Source of the DNA: Atribacter laminatus
GTDB lineage: Bacteria; Atribacterota; Atribacteria; Atribacterales; Atribacteraceae
DNA length: 64,000 nt
Direction: 5' to 3'
Assembly (NCBI RefSeq): GCF_015775515.1
Contig: NZ_CP065383.1
Location: forward strand, 1,736,001-1,800,000
Shown: piece by piece, positions 62,749 to 64,000 of the stretch
Position numbering within the stretch: position 1 is the stretch's first letter
Layout of the letters: the number at the start of each line of letters is the position of its first letter
Position numbers and translations under genes: made by a program
Notes under the pieces: generated by a model
Seen by the model: only the letters and a program-made list of their open reading frames with translations
Told to the model about the DNA's origin: nothing
The model's database searches: none

Positions 62749-64000
62749 TGTCTTTTCCTCCATAGTAGCCGGCACCCCGGACAAATCCGTAGATGTTGGG
62801 ATTGTCTTTTGTCGCTTTTTGTCGATCTGATTGGACTGATATTCTATCCTGACCGGTTTTGAGGATGGTCTGGATGATTTTGAAACTCGGACTGGGCGTG
62901 TAACAAAGTGCCCGCTGGCACGCTTCTTCAAAGCGGGATAAAGAATACTTGTCAGCGAGTTTCATAAGCGATGTACAAGAACGGTAACCTTGTTTCTCAA
63001 CTCTTGATGCTGACAAAAGAGCATTCACCACAATGACGGCATGAGGTCCAATGGAAGCAGCCCAATTCCTAAAATGATCAGCATTTACAGCCAGGTACTG
63101 TTTATGTTTCTCTGGCATGTGATCCGGTACCGTGACAATCTGGCCTTCCTGACCGCGAATCCGAATATGGGAAGCAATGCGATGATTGTGGTAAAAAACT
63201 TCAACAGTTTTGCTGGTTATACGTACCTCCACTTGATGCCGGATGTACTCATAGGGCACTGAGTAGTGATTTTTATCCACAATTATGTGATAATCGTACT
63301 GTACGGACGCCGTTGACCAGGTGGCAAGCTCGTATGGGGAAGTAGGCAAAGGCAAAAGCAGTGCTTTTTCCTCTTCTAGGAAGGCGCTTTTCCTGCTTCC
63401 CGGCTTCTTTTGAAAAGGTTTCTGGTTGAATTCTTCCAGCTTAAGACGGATGGCGCTATTCAGTTCGTGTAATGAAAAGAACTGTTGGTTTCGCAAAGAG
63501 GCAATGATCCAGGTGGAAATAATACCCACCGTACTTTCGGCATGGGGCTTGTCTTTGGGGCGCCTGACTCGGGCTGGAATGACTGCTGTCCCGTAATGCT
63601 CGGCCATTTCTTGATAGGTTCTATTAATCTTGGGATCTGGTCGAGAGGCTTTATCTACACTGGTTTTTAAATTGTCTGGCACGAGGATTCTGGCCACTCC
63701 ACCAAAGTATTTGAACGCATGAACATGAGCATTGACCCAGCTTTCCATATCCATTGACAGGAAGGCTTCTACATAGGCATACTGGCTGCAAGATAGGCTC
63801 GCTACGAAGATATAGGCTGGAATAAGTTCACCGGTTAGATTATCAACAATAAAACCAGTCTTTCCAGCCCAGTCCACTTCCAGCATTTCACCGGGTTTGC
63901 GCTTAATGCGCATAGTGGCTTTGGTGGTATTGGCATACTTATGATAATACCGACAGAATTGGCTGTACATGAGTGGGATTTCACCATTGAAGCGGCATTG
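62741..64000 (-). CDS. istA: IS21-family transposase IstA, N-terminus outside the window
   Basis: The frame is open to base 64000 (QCRFNGEIPLMYSQF precedes the ATG at 63970), so the N-terminal helix-turn-helix lies beyond the edge. The DDE integrase core is visible: MLEVDWAGKTGF (first Asp), RILVPDNLKTSVDKA (second Asp) and KDKPHAESTVGI with the catalytic Glu. The C-terminal part holds the Mu-type beta domain (YDYHIIVDKNHYSVP). It is followed in coupled order by istB. Confidence 0.95.
   Translation of the reverse strand, partial: QCRFNGEIPLMYSQFCRYYHKYANTTKATMRIKRKPGEMLEVDWAGKTGFIVDNLTGELIPAYIFVASLSCSQYAYVEAFLSMDMESWVNAHVHAFKYFGGVARILVPDNLKTSVDKASRPDPKINRTYQEMAEHYGTAVIPARVRRPKDKPHAESTVGIISTWIIASLRNQQFFSLHELNSAIRLKLEEFNQKPFQKKPGSRKSAFLEEEKALLLPLPTSPYELATWSTASVQYDYHIIVDKNHYSVPYEYIRHQVEVRITSKTVEVFYHNHRIASHIRIRGQEGQIVTVPDHMPEKHKQYLAVNADHFRNWAASIGPHAVIVVNALLSASRVEKQGYRSCTSLMKLADKYSLSRFEEACQRALCYTPSPSFKIIQTILKTGQDRISVQSDRQKATKDNPNIYGFVRGAGYYGGKDND

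Larger units (their letters stand above)
61670..64000 (-). mobile_element. IS21-family insertion element, partial
   Basis: The end near 61670 lies in the permease gene; the exact base is uncertain (TGATGTTTTAGACCC region). Repeated GAGTGCACC and GGTGCATAC motifs at 61687-61720 may be the subterminal transposase sites of the family. It carries istB and istA on the minus strand and runs past the right edge. Bases 61700-62004 are its gene-free end. Confidence 0.85.

Overview
The window is AT-rich bacterial DNA (roughly 40% G+C by eye). Its housekeeping genes are clearly bacterial, many starts are TTG or GTG, and good Shine-Dalgarno sites of the AGGAGGTGAT type are common. Pyruvate phosphate dikinase with its regulator, a membrane pyrophosphatase, carbohydrate ABC importers and several GGDEF/HD-GYP signalling proteins suggest a fermentative, probably anaerobic bacterium that uses pyrophosphate as an energy currency. 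An uncultured-type lineage such as Atribacterota would fit, but no 16S gene is present and this is only a guess.

Bases 1-15345 are a conserved core: cdd (partial), era, recO, glyQ, glyS, a divergent ppsR and ppdK in a tightly packed operon, then dgt, hppA, dnaG, rpoD and tRNA-Asn with its own promoter and terminator. Bases 15404-20542 hold a hybrid histidine kinase and a receiver/HD-GYP response regulator. The first is broken by a frameshift and the second by an in-frame stop. Bases 21700-28201 hold an acetoacetate-decarboxylase-like/SDR/membrane-protein operon, a DUF362 gene with two compensating frameshifts, and a 7TM-PAS-GGDEF cyclase.

Bases 28550-32800 are an accessory island: a decayed IS110 element with a structured non-coding region upstream, a dead hicB, a DUF433/PIN-like pair and a RelE/antitoxin pair, separated by copies of one composite repeat. 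Next come a GGDEF protein and an autoregulated operon (lacI, M24-family protein, ABC sugar-binding protein, two permeases; 34461-39941), a secreted Ntn hydrolase, an S41 protease, a thioesterase and an Lrp regulator. At 45464-45656 lies a free-standing, highly structured RNA candidate with promoter and terminator. Bases 46006-57498 hold small metabolic genes, a macrodomain protein, a ferredoxin-NifX-like fusion, TrmO, a three-gene glycolipid-like cluster (glycosyltransferase broken) and an ApbE/FMN-binding pair. The right end holds an intact IS110 transposase, a second ABC importer operon cut by an IS21 element, and istB/istA running off the window.

Nearly every intergenic gap of the accessory part is filled with mosaics of short imperfect palindromes, including a 241-bp block present three times almost identically. 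A 160-bp MITE-like element with 3-bp target duplications has landed twice in these palindromes. The most promising unexplained items are the RNA at 45464-45656, the structured IS110 upstream regions (possible bridge RNAs), the repeat-bracketed toxin-antitoxin modules, an apparent AUA start for glyQ, and a PpsR homologue without the usual nucleotide-binding loop.
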